Shown here in pieces: positions 9,070-16,812 of a DNA stretch of 34,392 nucleotides. Position numbers and translations under genes: made by a program. Within the stretch, counting starts at the first letter, position 1; each line of letters opens with the position of its first letter. Below the pieces are notes generated by a model, which had not been told where the DNA came from, made no database searches, and was given only the letters and a program-made list of their open reading frames with translations. The DNA is taken from assembly GCA_023402845.1 (NCBI GenBank), contig JAEYFP010000006.1, forward strand, positions 1-34,392, written 5' to 3'. The DNA is from Bacillota bacterium (lineage in GTDB: Bacteria; Bacillota; Clostridia; Lachnospirales; Lachnospiraceae).

Positions 9070-9119
9070 ATCATAGCAAATTTATAGAGCCGGAAATCAT
9101 GTCACAATTCTACAATTCT
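9070..9119 (-). promoter_or_regulatory. probable activator-dependent promoter of the import operon
   Basis: The 117-bp gap upstream of the binding-protein gene has TATAAA (9081-9086, minus) with only a poor -35 (AATTGT). A tandem direct repeat, ACAATTCT at 9104-9111 and 9112-9119, overlaps and precedes the -35. A weak -35 with tandem repeats fits control by the AraC-type response regulator encoded next door. This is inference; another possible -10 is TATGAT at 9070-9075. Confidence 0.35.
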
Positions 9120-9144
9120 ATGTAAAATATCAACGCTTTTCCAT

Positions 9145-10668
9145 CTAAATTGATTCCGTTCGATAATAACCTGCACTCATGCCGGTTTTCTTTTTAAATG
9201 TTCTTGAAAAATAGGAATAACTGCTGTATCCGACCTTTTCCGCAATTTCAAGGATAGACAAATTTGTCTTTTGCAACAGCTTTAATGCTTCCTCCATTCT
9301 CGTATCAACAACAAAATCTGTAAAAGGCCTTCCTGTTTCCTTCTTAAATTTTGCGGAAATATAGTTGGGCGATTTCCCCAGTTCATCTGCAAGTTTTTCA
9401 ACACTAACCTGATCGGCATAGTTCTCTTTAATAAAGATACACATTTTCTTTACTATAGGCGAATAACTTTCATAGTCTAAATAATCCTTCCTGGCACGTG
9501 TCATAATCAGATCTTTAAGTTCTTTCATACTATCTTCAAAATGTAATCCGGATGTCATCATTTGATATTTCCTATCATAATCACTATCAACTTTTCCTCT
9601 TTTCAACAGTGAAAAATAAATTTTTTTCAAGAAGCTTTCTACCGATTGCTTTGTATAGCCATGATTCTTGATATCCTCTTCAAGAAGATTTAAAACATTT
9701 TCCACATTTTCTGTTTTATGATCATCTATGATATCCAAGTATTCTTTCTGCTTCTTTTCCGGTAATTTCTCAATCGTTATCCTTGAAATTAACGCATACA
9801 TGGTACAAGATCCCTTTTCATGATAAAAATTTTGATTCATAGCTTCTTGTGCCTGTGAATATACAATATGAATATCTTTAAGACCTTTCACATCCGAAAT
9901 TCCTGTCGTTAATACTACATTTTTCTCCGACAAATCTTTATTTAAATCCTGTATACTTTTTTTCATATTGTACTGATTATTAATGTTCAAAAAGCTCGAA
10001 TTTTCACCCTGACAAATACAGATATACTGATCGTCTGTGAGCCGAACCACCCCGCCAAAACCTTCCAGCTTTATGCGCAGAATTTCAAGTAAATCCTGTG
10101 TATTCCTTGGTTCCTCTGTATTCAATGATTCTACCTGCATTAGCGTAATATAAATGTATTTTATGTTATGCATATTATATTTTTTCATCAATAACTCTTT
10201 TAACTTATCTGTGTTTTCATATGCTTCACCAGCAGATATGATATGCAAAATAGATTTTTCATACATTTCAAAATACTTAGATTCTTCATTTTTTTCTTCT
10301 ATCAGGTTTTTTACTTCATTCATTATTTTAGTAATGAGTTTCTGTGGCTTTACCGGTTTTAATTCATATCCGTTTGCTCCTAATTGCAATGCCTTTTGAC
10401 AATACTCAAATTCACTATACGCACTAAGGAGAATATATCTGCATTCTATTTTTTTCTTTTTAATTTTTTCCAGAAGCTCCAATCCATCCATCCTAGGCAT
10501 ACGAATATCTGCAACAACAATATCCGGATCAAAATCAGAAAAATCTTTATAGGCCTCCTCACCATCCCCATAATCCTTCACATTCTCAAATCCATAGTTT
10601 TCCCAATCTATTCCATAACGTATCCCTTCTCTAATTTGCTTATCATCATCCACAATCATCAGCTTCAT
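9145..10668 (-). CDS. YesN-like response regulator with AraC-type DNA-binding domain
   Basis: A 507-residue transcription regulator. Residues 1-120 are a receiver domain with the acidic pocket VDDD (6-9), phospho-acceptor Asp54 in ADIRMPRMDG, and the conserved Lys after LKPVKP. A central region (about 140-390) has no assigned motif. The C-terminal about 100 residues are two AraC helix-turn-helix units (VSVEKLADELGKSPNYISAKF and LSILEIAEKVGYSSYSYFSRTF). It lies 16 bp downstream of the sensor kinase gene, its obvious partner. In such pairs the regulator activates the adjacent carbohydrate transporter operon, which begins 117 bp further on. Confidence 0.9.
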   Translation of the reverse strand: MKLMIVDDDKQIREGIRYGIDWENYGFENVKDYGDGEEAYKDFSDFDPDIVVADIRMPRMDGLELLEKIKKKKIECRYILLSAYSEFEYCQKALQLGANGYELKPVKPQKLITKIMNEVKNLIEEKNEESKYFEMYEKSILHIISAGEAYENTDKLKELLMKKYNMHNIKYIYITLMQVESLNTEEPRNTQDLLEILRIKLEGFGGVVRLTDDQYICICQGENSSFLNINNQYNMKKSIQDLNKDLSEKNVVLTTGISDVKGLKDIHIVYSQAQEAMNQNFYHEKGSCTMYALISRITIEKLPEKKQKEYLDIIDDHKTENVENVLNLLEEDIKNHGYTKQSVESFLKKIYFSLLKRGKVDSDYDRKYQMMTSGLHFEDSMKELKDLIMTRARKDYLDYESYSPIVKKMCIFIKENYADQVSVEKLADELGKSPNYISAKFKKETGRPFTDFVVDTRMEEALKLLQKTNLSILEIAEKVGYSSYSYFSRTFKKKTGMSAGYYRTESI

Positions 10669-10684
10669 TTATTTTATGACCTCC

Positions 10685-12454
10685 TTACATTTGCGCTTTT
10701 AAGCGCAGCCGAACTATCGTACCTATATTTTTTCTACTGAAAAAAGTTAACCCAAACTCTTCCCCGTATCCTGATTTCAGACGTGCATCAATATTCTTAA
10801 GCGCAAAGGCTTCCTGCTTTGAGTGATCGCGCAGCAGTTCCCAAATCTCTTTCTGATCTGCGCCCTTACCGTTATCAATTACCACGATTTCTAAAATTTC
10901 ACCCTTTTTTTTGATTCGCAGTTTTATGGTTCCATTCTCTTTTTTTTCTCTTATTCCATGCGTAATGGCATTTTCAAGTAATGGCTGAATAATTAGTTTC
11001 GGAATTTTATATAAATAAAGGCGCTCATCAACATCCTGCAGAAACCTGACCTTGTCTCCAAGCTGTGCCTCCCAGATAAATTCATAGTTTTCTAAAAAAG
11101 CTATATCCTCCTGAATTGTTATTAGATTTACACCACTTTTCAAAATGTGCCGATAAACATCCGCAAGAGCTTCTAATTGCTCACTTACTATATAATCTTT
11201 ATTGCGAAAAGAAAGCCAATGAATAGAATCTAACGAATTGTACAAGAAATGTGGGTTCATTTTCGATAACAACATTTCTCTTTCCGCCTCCTGTGTTTTT
11301 ATGGTCTGGACATATACCTGTTCAATCAATCTGTTTATATGAACAGTCATATCTTCAAATCCATGCTCGACAATACCTATTTCATCTTTGGAAAACTGTC
11401 TGTCTTTTAAATTTTCATTTGCAGACTGAAAGTCTCCTGCTTTGACTGCTTCTATTCTTTTTGACAGATGATACAACGGTTTTAAAATAGTTTTATTTTG
11501 TATCCATGCATAGATAACACCAAAAAATACACACAGCGCAATCGCAATGATAACAAAAAATATTTGTGTGTGGTAAGCATTCAGCGGATATTCCACCTCG
11601 AACAGATACCAGCCGGAATCTCCGCACTTTGAATATAGTACAATATAATTGTTATTGTTATTGTTCATTCTGAAGTATCCATAATCCTGATTTTCCTGTT
11701 CCATAAACTTATCCCATACTTCCCGTGCAACATTGGTATTCTCGCCATTTTCAGCCATAACATTTCCCATGTCATCCATAATCAGCGTATTTACTATAAC
11801 GCTTCCGCTTTGATAAGGAATATACAGATTTTGAAGATCAGCATTGTTAATATGAATACTCAGTGATCCGGTGCTTTGCTGCATAACGTAATTCAAAATT
11901 TCCACATAATAAGACAACTCATTTTGATTTTCTTTATTAATACCTTTATAAAAGCTGGTCATATGGCTGGGGACCCAAAATGAATGTTCTTTATCTTCAA
12001 TGCGTTTCGTATATTGCACATCCTCATTTTCTCCAAGATACCGATCTCCTCTCTGTAACAATATCTTCCCGTTTTTACTGATGGCAATACTGTCACAGCA
12101 ATCAATCGATTCAACCAGTGCTTTCATTTTTTCTGATACATTCCTGTAATCGATCACTGACGCATTTCCGTCAGATATTGCTCTTACCGAACTGTCCTTG
12201 CTTAACTCATCCATTGATTGAATAATTGATTTGTACATGTTTTCAATATCTTTGCTGGATTTGTTCAGAAGAGAGATCTGTGAAACATACTGGTTTTGTA
12301 TTGTCAGATTTATCATATTTACAGATAAAATACTCCCTAAAACAAGAATGGGAACAATAACAAGACTTACCAATGCAAGTATCATTTTTTTTTGAATTGG
12401 TAAGTCTTTTATTCTTCCTTTTAACTCAGATTTCATTCTTTTTATAGTAATCAT
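10685..12454 (-). CDS. YesM-like sensor histidine kinase
   Basis: A 589-residue membrane kinase of the LytS/YesM class. One helix spans about residues 23-48, an extracellular sensing region about 50-295, a second helix about 298-317, then a HAMP linker. The His-kinase motif KMNPHFLYNSLDSIHWL places the phosphorylated histidine at His402. The ATPase motif QPLLENAITHGI and a DNGKG box follow. An unusual run of six Asn (about 264-269) lies in the extracellular part. It forms an operon with the response regulator 16 bp downstream. It probably senses an extracellular glycan or the loaded binding protein. The ligand is unknown. Confidence 0.9.
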   Translation of the reverse strand: MITIKRMKSELKGRIKDLPIQKKMILALVSLVIVPILVLGSILSVNMINLTIQNQYVSQISLLNKSSKDIENMYKSIIQSMDELSKDSSVRAISDGNASVIDYRNVSEKMKALVESIDCCDSIAISKNGKILLQRGDRYLGENEDVQYTKRIEDKEHSFWVPSHMTSFYKGINKENQNELSYYVEILNYVMQQSTGSLSIHINNADLQNLYIPYQSGSVIVNTLIMDDMGNVMAENGENTNVAREVWDKFMEQENQDYGYFRMNNNNNNYIVLYSKCGDSGWYLFEVEYPLNAYHTQIFFVIIAIALCVFFGVIYAWIQNKTILKPLYHLSKRIEAVKAGDFQSANENLKDRQFSKDEIGIVEHGFEDMTVHINRLIEQVYVQTIKTQEAEREMLLSKMNPHFLYNSLDSIHWLSFRNKDYIVSEQLEALADVYRHILKSGVNLITIQEDIAFLENYEFIWEAQLGDKVRFLQDVDERLYLYKIPKLIIQPLLENAITHGIREKKENGTIKLRIKKKGEILEIVVIDNGKGADQKEIWELLRDHSKQEAFALKNIDARLKSGYGEEFGLTFFSRKNIGTIVRLRLKAQM

Positions 12455-12485
12455 ATGACCGCACCCACCTATAACAATTAAACTA

Positions 12486-12491
12486 ATTATA
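12486..12491 (-). promoter_or_regulatory. candidate -10 of the sensor kinase promoter
   Basis: TATAAT on the minus strand lies just past the T-run of the dgoD terminator, 32 nt before the kinase start. No good -35 is present at 16-18 bp (GTATTG at 12508-12513 is the closest and lies inside the terminator stem). A separate start for the kinase/regulator pair is likely because a terminator precedes it. Confidence 0.3.
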
Positions 12492-12492
12492 A

Positions 12493-12532
12493 CAAAAAAA
12501 GTACAAACAATACCATGGAATGTATTGTTTGT
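12493..12532 (-). terminator. rho-independent terminator after dgoD
   Basis: An 11-bp perfect stem, ACAAACAATAC (12503-12513) with GTATTGTTTGT (12522-12532), has an 8-nt loop. On the minus strand it is followed by a 7-T run. It starts 9 nt past the dgoD stop and separates the aldolase/dgoD transcript from the sensor kinase genes. Confidence 0.8.
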
Positions 12533-12541
12533 ATTTTAATA

Positions 12542-13690
12542 TCACCATTCTGCGATTGAATGATCAGAATGCCTCCATACCGGATTTTTCCAAGAATGCG
12601 GATTCTCATTCTCCTGCAATATTAAGTCCTCATTTACTTCGACTCCTAATCCCGGCAGCTTAGGGAACTCTGCATATCCATTCTTGAATTCAAATACATC
12701 TCGATTTTTAATATAATCCAGAACACCATGATATTCATTATAATGAATTCCCATGCTTTGCTCCTGAATAAAAGCATTATAGGAAGTTGCATCCACTTGA
12801 AGGCAGGCCGCCAAAGCCACGGGCCCTAATGGGCAATGAGGAGCCAAGGCAACATCATATGCCTCAGCCATTGATGCTATTTTCTTTACTTCTGTGATTC
12901 CTCCTGCATGGGATAAGTCAGGTTGAATAATATCGACCCCTCCCGTTTGAAGCAATCGCTTAAAATCAAACTTGGAGAAAAGACGTTCTCCTGTTGCAAT
13001 TGGAATATTTGCCATTCTTCTGATTTCTAAGAATTCCTCCATGTTTTCACACAGAACCGGCTCCTCAATGAACATCAAATCAAATTCCTCAAGTTTTTTA
13101 GCCAGAATCTTTGCCATCGGCTTATGTACTCTTCCATGAAAATCAACGGCAATTCCAAAATAGCTGCCAACCTTTTCCCTTATAGATGCTACCCTTTCAA
13201 GAACCTCATCAATCTTTTCGTACGAATCAACCATCTGGAGTTCCTCAGTAGCATTCATTTTTATTGCCGTAAAACCGGCCTTTTGTTTTTCCAAAGCTGC
13301 ATCTGCAACATCCGAAGGCCTGTCACCACCTATCCATGAATAGACACGCATTTTTTCCCGACAGCTTCCGCCCATCAATTCATATACCGGCGCATTATAA
13401 TATTTTCCCTTTATATCCCATAACGCCTGGTCAATACCTGCAATAGCGCTCATCATAATAGGACCGCCTCTGTAAAAGCCTGCTCTATACAATTTATTCC
13501 AAATATCTTCTATCATCATTGGATTTTGTCCAATCAGATATTCCTTCATTTCTTCTACACAAGCCTGTACCGTTGCCGCTTTCCCTTCAATAACCGGCTC
13601 ACCCCATCCAACCAGGCCGTCATCGGTCTCAATCTTTACAAACCCCCATCTTGGTCTGCACAAATAGGTGTTAATTTTTTTAATCTTCAT
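12542..13690 (-). CDS. dgoD: D-galactonate dehydratase (enolase superfamily)
   Basis: A 382-residue enolase-superfamily enzyme that dehydrates D-galactonate to 2-keto-3-deoxy-D-galactonate. It matches remembered E. coli DgoD closely along its length (RAGFYRGGPIMMSAIAGIDQA, LQPDLSHAGGITE-like and APHCPLGPVALAACL segments, and the WRH...AEW end). Counting from the second of two adjacent ATGs, metal ligands Asp183, Glu209 and Glu235 and the acid/base residues His185 and His285 fall exactly at the E. coli positions. I chose that ATG because it has better spacing from AAGGAG; the first ATG (13693) is possible. It overlaps the aldolase stop and is translationally coupled. It has its own terminator. 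Function is confident from residues and from the aldolase and kinase nearby. Confidence 0.93.
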   Translation of the reverse strand: MKIKKINTYLCRPRWGFVKIETDDGLVGWGEPVIEGKAATVQACVEEMKEYLIGQNPMMIEDIWNKLYRAGFYRGGPIMMSAIAGIDQALWDIKGKYYNAPVYELMGGSCREKMRVYSWIGGDRPSDVADAALEKQKAGFTAIKMNATEELQMVDSYEKIDEVLERVASIREKVGSYFGIAVDFHGRVHKPMAKILAKKLEEFDLMFIEEPVLCENMEEFLEIRRMANIPIATGERLFSKFDFKRLLQTGGVDIIQPDLSHAGGITEVKKIASMAEAYDVALAPHCPLGPVALAACLQVDATSYNAFIQEQSMGIHYNEYHGVLDYIKNRDVFEFKNGYAEFPKLPGLGVEVNEDLILQENENPHSWKNPVWRHSDHSIAEW

Positions 13691-14316
13691 CATTGTACTC
13701 CTTCCACTGACATTACCATCTCTCTTACATAACTCTCTGCACGCTGCCAGTCATTCGTTTCGACATACTGCCTTGCAATCATATTACTGCCAATTCCTAC
13801 ACCAATATAACCCTGTTTGAAAAATTCAGTAATATTATCTCTGCTAACACCACCAACTGCAATATAATTTGTTCCATTAAATGGTCCTTTTATGCTTTTG
13901 ATATAGCTATCAGGCATTTCTCCTGCCGGAAAAAGTTTCATTGTGTTGATGCCATATGAGGTGCAGATATCAACATCTGTAGGTGTCAGCACTCCCGGCA
14001 ATACTTTTATGCCATGTTTTAAGCAGTATTCTATCGTATGAATATTTACAGACGGTGTTAAAAAGAATTCTGCGCCTGCTTCAAAAGCGCTTACACGTCT
14101 CGCTTCATTTATCACAGTTCCTGCTCCAATAACAATCTTATCATCATACAACCTTCTGGCTATCTGTATTAGTTCGCACGCATTATCTGAATTCATTGCA
14201 AATTCATACATTCTAATGCCGCCATGATATGCAGCTTCCAAATATCCTTCAATCTTTTCTGTCGGTACATTTCTGATAATAGCACAAATTTTATTTTTTT
14301 CGAATAACTCTTTCAT
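13690..14316 (-). CDS. KDPG/KDPGal aldolase
   Basis: A 208-residue class I aldolase of the Eda/DgoA family, cleaving 2-keto-3-deoxy-6-phospho-galactonate or -gluconate to pyruvate and glyceraldehyde-3-phosphate. The Schiff-base lysine is Lys127 in NTMKLFPAG, and the catalytic glutamate is Glu38 in MYEFAMNS. IGAGTV (63-68), LPGVLTPTD (106-114) and AVGGVS (153-158) are phosphate and pyruvate binding loops. It is the first gene of the dgo operon. GGAGG lies 4 nt upstream of its ATG, next to a candidate IclR operator. DgoA is the likely equivalent because dgoD follows, but the family is often active on both epimers, so I leave the symbol empty. Confidence 0.9.
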   Translation of the reverse strand: MKELFEKNKICAIIRNVPTEKIEGYLEAAYHGGIRMYEFAMNSDNACELIQIARRLYDDKIVIGAGTVINEARRVSAFEAGAEFFLTPSVNIHTIEYCLKHGIKVLPGVLTPTDVDICTSYGINTMKLFPAGEMPDSYIKSIKGPFNGTNYIAVGGVSRDNITEFFKQGYIGVGIGSNMIARQYVETNDWQRAESYVREMVMSVEGVQ

Positions 14317-14325
14317 TTTTCCTCC

Positions 14326-14342
14326 GTTCCGTATAGTGGAAT
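14326..14342. promoter_or_regulatory. candidate IclR-family operator
   Basis: GTTCCGTATAGTGGAAT contains the inverted repeat TTCC-N7-GGAA. It sits between the ribosome binding site and the predicted transcription start of the aldolase/dgoD operon, and opposite the iclR-family gene. A second short palindrome, TGGAATCCA (14357-14365), lies at the predicted start point. Binding at both would block transcription. The assignment to the neighbouring regulator is inferred. Confidence 0.5.
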
Positions 14343-14372
14343 ATTATTTTATATTATGGAATCCACACTTTT

Positions 14373-14401
14373 TTTATACGACTATTTATGCTATTTGTCA
14401 A
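14373..14401 (-). promoter_or_regulatory. promoter of the aldolase-dgoD operon
   Basis: On the minus strand TTGACA (14396-14401) is followed after 17 bp by TATAAA (14373-14378), a near-consensus sigma-A promoter. Transcription would start near 14366, giving a leader of about 50 nt that carries the candidate operators. Confidence 0.75.
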
Positions 14402-14452
14402 TCATAATATATTTTATATTTTCAAAAAAATCTATAATTTTAATTTTTTTGA

Positions 14453-14481
14453 TTTACAAGTGGCACTTTAATTATTATTAT
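14453..14481 (+). promoter_or_regulatory. promoter of the IclR-family regulator gene
   Basis: TTTACA (14453-14458), 17 bp, TATTAT (14476-14481) on the plus strand. The start point would be near 14488 and the leader short, with GGAGG at 14491-14495. It is divergent from the dgo promoter, with about 50 bp between the -35 boxes. Confidence 0.55.
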
Positions 14482-14501
14482 AAGATGAACGGAGGTATCC
14501 T

Positions 14502-15275
14502 ATGAATGATAAGAATGTACAATCGATAGATCGTATTTTTGATATAATTGAATTTTTGGCATCTGCTCCCGGCGGTTACTCTTTAAACAGTATCAGTGTC
14601 GCAATCAATCTTCCCAAAAGCACAGTACACCGTCTTCTCGCAACATTGACAAATCGAAGTTACGTAATGCAGGATGAAACTACCAAAAACTATAAGTTGA
14701 CTCTTCGCTTATACGAGATCAGCAGTCATGCCTTTCAGACCCCTGATTTGCTCACAATTTGCCGTCCATTTCTGTCAGAATTATCAGAATCCACCAATGA
14801 AGCCGTTCATCTCGTTGTAAGAGAAAACAATGAAGTTGTATATATTTACAAAGCAGATTCCTCTAACAGTATTGTTCGCATGTCCTCCCATGTCGGCTTA
14901 CACAATCCCATGTATTGCACGGGAGTCGGAAAAGCAATGCTTGCATACATGCCTTTAGAAGAAGTCCGGGCTATCTGGAATTCTTCAGAAATTGTCAAGT
15001 ATACAGCAAATACTATTATTGATTATGAAAGGCTGTTATCAGAATTAGAATTGATACATCTGACCGGATATGCATTTGATAATGAAGAACATGAATTGGG
15101 GATTAATTGTCTTGCAATCCCATTATTTAACTATTTAAATATACCTGTCGCCGCAATCAGCATTTCTGTTCCTGCTACTCGCTTTAAACAGCTGGACCGG
15201 GAAAAGATTATTCAAAATCTTCTTCGCATAAAGGAGAATATTTCTCATCTGCTGGGGGCCGTCACGTTGTCATAA
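14502..15275 (+). CDS. IclR-family transcriptional regulator
   Basis: A 257-residue regulator with an N-terminal winged helix-turn-helix (about 8-65; SLNSISVAINLPKSTVHRLL is the recognition unit) and a C-terminal IclR effector domain (about 80-250, with VGLHNPMYCTGVGKAMLAYMP and a GINCLAIPLFN segment). The length is typical of the family. It is divergent from the aldolase/dgoD operon, and KdgR- or DgoR-like control is likely, with a 2-keto-3-deoxy sugar acid or the aldonate as ligand. Whether it represses or activates is not visible, but operators downstream of the dgo start favour repression. A terminator follows its stop. Confidence 0.88.
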   Translation: MNDKNVQSIDRIFDIIEFLASAPGGYSLNSISVAINLPKSTVHRLLATLTNRSYVMQDETTKNYKLTLRLYEISSHAFQTPDLLTICRPFLSELSESTNEAVHLVVRENNEVVYIYKADSSNSIVRMSSHVGLHNPMYCTGVGKAMLAYMPLEEVRAIWNSSEIVKYTANTIIDYERLLSELELIHLTGYAFDNEEHELGINCLAIPLFNYLNIPVAAISISVPATRFKQLDREKIIQNLLRIKENISHLLGAVTLS

Positions 15276-15310
15276 TCGAGATGCCCGGCGTAATCAAATA
15301 TACCTTCAAT

Positions 15311-15341
15311 AACAGCATTTTTCAAAATGCTGTTTCCTTTT
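15311..15341 (+). terminator. rho-independent terminator after the IclR gene
   Basis: AACAGCATTTT (15311-15321) pairs with AAAATGCTGTT (15324-15334); a T-rich tail follows on the plus strand. It overlaps the last codons of the convergent exporter permease gene. Confidence 0.7.
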
Positions 15342-16083
15342 TCAATCTGCAAAAGGCCCATAAAAAACTGATCCCGCACAAACCAATCAACAGAAGAATA
15401 ACAAAAATACTATCCAGAAAAACAATATGGCTTTGTAAGATCAAATCACGTAACACATTGATTACATGAGTAAATGGATTTAGATTTACCGCGATTTTTA
15501 ATCCCCCCGATAATCTGTCTGCCGGAAACAATGCGGTACTTAGAAAAAAGATAGGGAGAACAATTGCGTTCATTGCCGTTTCATACATGACCTCATTGGG
15601 AAGGCAGAGACTGATCGCATAAGTAAGCCCTGAAATGAAAAAGGCAGTTAAAAATACGAAAAGAACGATCAAAAGGATACCTGAGAATCCGGTCGCAACC
15701 CTTACAGAAAAAAACACACTGACGATACACAGCATCATCACTTCGATGAACGTACATACGACTGCTTCCAGTATCTGACCCAGTACAATCGAACTTCTTT
15801 TGACCGGAGCAATCAATATCCGGTAAAAACTCCCATCTGCTTTCATCAAATAGTTCATCATACCGCTGCTGCTGCACGCTCCAAAACTAACCAGCACAAT
15901 CAGTCCCGGAAGAAGAAAAGCCGTATAATTTGCAATTCCAATCTCTTTCATGGATTGTGCCGCAACGGCACTATACAAAACAAGCCATACCATAGGCTGT
16001 AAAATGGTAATCACAATCGTAAAGGCATTATGAAAACGCCATTTTAAATTACGCTGAAGCAATATTAGAATATTCATGAACAT
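15322..16083 (-). CDS. ABC-2 type exporter permease
   Basis: A 253-residue membrane protein with six predicted helices, of the ABC-2 (DrrB/NodJ) family. The conserved stretch is seen as FLLPGLIVLVSFGACSSSGMMNYL (about 36-59), and the late segment NPFTHVINVLRDLIL (about 204-218) matches the family end motif. It overlaps the ATPase gene by 10 bp. With that ATPase it would form an exporter of drugs, antibiotics or lipids-like molecules. Its 3' end carries the convergent terminator. The substrate cannot be told from the sequence; the regulator in the same operon suggests a small toxic compound. Confidence 0.87.
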   Translation of the reverse strand: MFMNILILLQRNLKWRFHNAFTIVITILQPMVWLVLYSAVAAQSMKEIGIANYTAFLLPGLIVLVSFGACSSSGMMNYLMKADGSFYRILIAPVKRSSIVLGQILEAVVCTFIEVMMLCIVSVFFSVRVATGFSGILLIVLFVFLTAFFISGLTYAISLCLPNEVMYETAMNAIVLPIFFLSTALFPADRLSGGLKIAVNLNPFTHVINVLRDLILQSHIVFLDSIFVILLLIGLCGISFLWAFCRLKKETAF

Positions 16084-16811
16084 ACCTCCTTCTCTTTTTC
16101 ACCGGTCAGATTGATGAAAGCCTCCTCTAAGGTGGGCTCTTTAAAAGTATTTGGTGAACCTTGAATGACCTCTTTTCCATTTTTCATGATACAAATAGTA
16201 TCACTCAGTTCATCGGCTTCTTCCAAATAATGGGTCGTTAAGAAAATGGTCGTCCCAAAATCATTTCTGATTTTCTTTACCATATTCCACATTGCCTTTC
16301 GGGATCCGATATCCATCCCAACAGTCGGCTCGTCTAAAAACAACACTTTGGGATTAGACATTAGATTCAGTGCGATGTCAAGCCGCCTTTTGACTCCGCC
16401 GGAATAGGACGAAACCGGATACTTCAAATAATCTTCTAGTCCAAAATTGAAAATCAGCATTTCCATACGCTTTGCGGCTTCCGCCCCCGGTACTCGATAA
16501 AGCTTACTTTGAAATATCATGTTTTCCTTAAGTGATAAATAGGTATCAATAGAAGTTTTTTGTGCTACACAGGAAATCATTAAACGAATCTCAGCCGCTT
16601 CACGAGAAATGTCTTTTCCAAACAGGGTGACAAAACCGGAGGTAGGGCACAGGTAAGTTGTCAGTACATGAATCAGCGTAGATTTTCCCGCTCCGTTCGG
16701 TCCCAAAAGAGAAAAGATCTCACCCTCCTTCACTGTCAAAGTAAGTCCGTCTAGTGCCTGTACTCCGTTTTTATATTTTTTAACCAAATTCTTTACATAA
16801 ATAGCATTCAT
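16074..16811 (-). CDS. ABC exporter ATPase (DrrA-like)
   Basis: A 245-residue nucleotide-binding subunit. Walker A GPNGAGKST lies at about 37-45, the ABC signature is YSGGVKRRLDIAL, the Walker B and following region is VLFLDEPTVGMD, and the switch histidine is in LTTHYLEEADELSD. The signature LSGGQ is here YSGGV, as in DrrA-like drug exporters. A CVAQKTSID stretch occupies the Q-loop. It lies 1 bp after the AraC-type regulator gene, with GGAGG between, and overlaps the permease gene. The pair is an export complex at the membrane. Confidence 0.93.
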   Translation of the reverse strand: MNAIYVKNLVKKYKNGVQALDGLTLTVKEGEIFSLLGPNGAGKSTLIHVLTTYLCPTSGFVTLFGKDISREAAEIRLMISCVAQKTSIDTYLSLKENMIFQSKLYRVPGAEAAKRMEMLIFNFGLEDYLKYPVSSYSGGVKRRLDIALNLMSNPKVLFLDEPTVGMDIGSRKAMWNMVKKIRNDFGTTIFLTTHYLEEADELSDTICIMKNGKEVIQGSPNTFKEPTLEEAFINLTGEKEKEVCS

Positions 16812-16812
16812 T

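Noticed and set aside
12542..13690. L-rhamnonate dehydratase to match the rhamnosidase
   Set aside because: Metal ligands, His185/His285 and long sequence stretches match D-galactonate dehydratase; rhamnonate products could not be used by the kinase and aldolase present.
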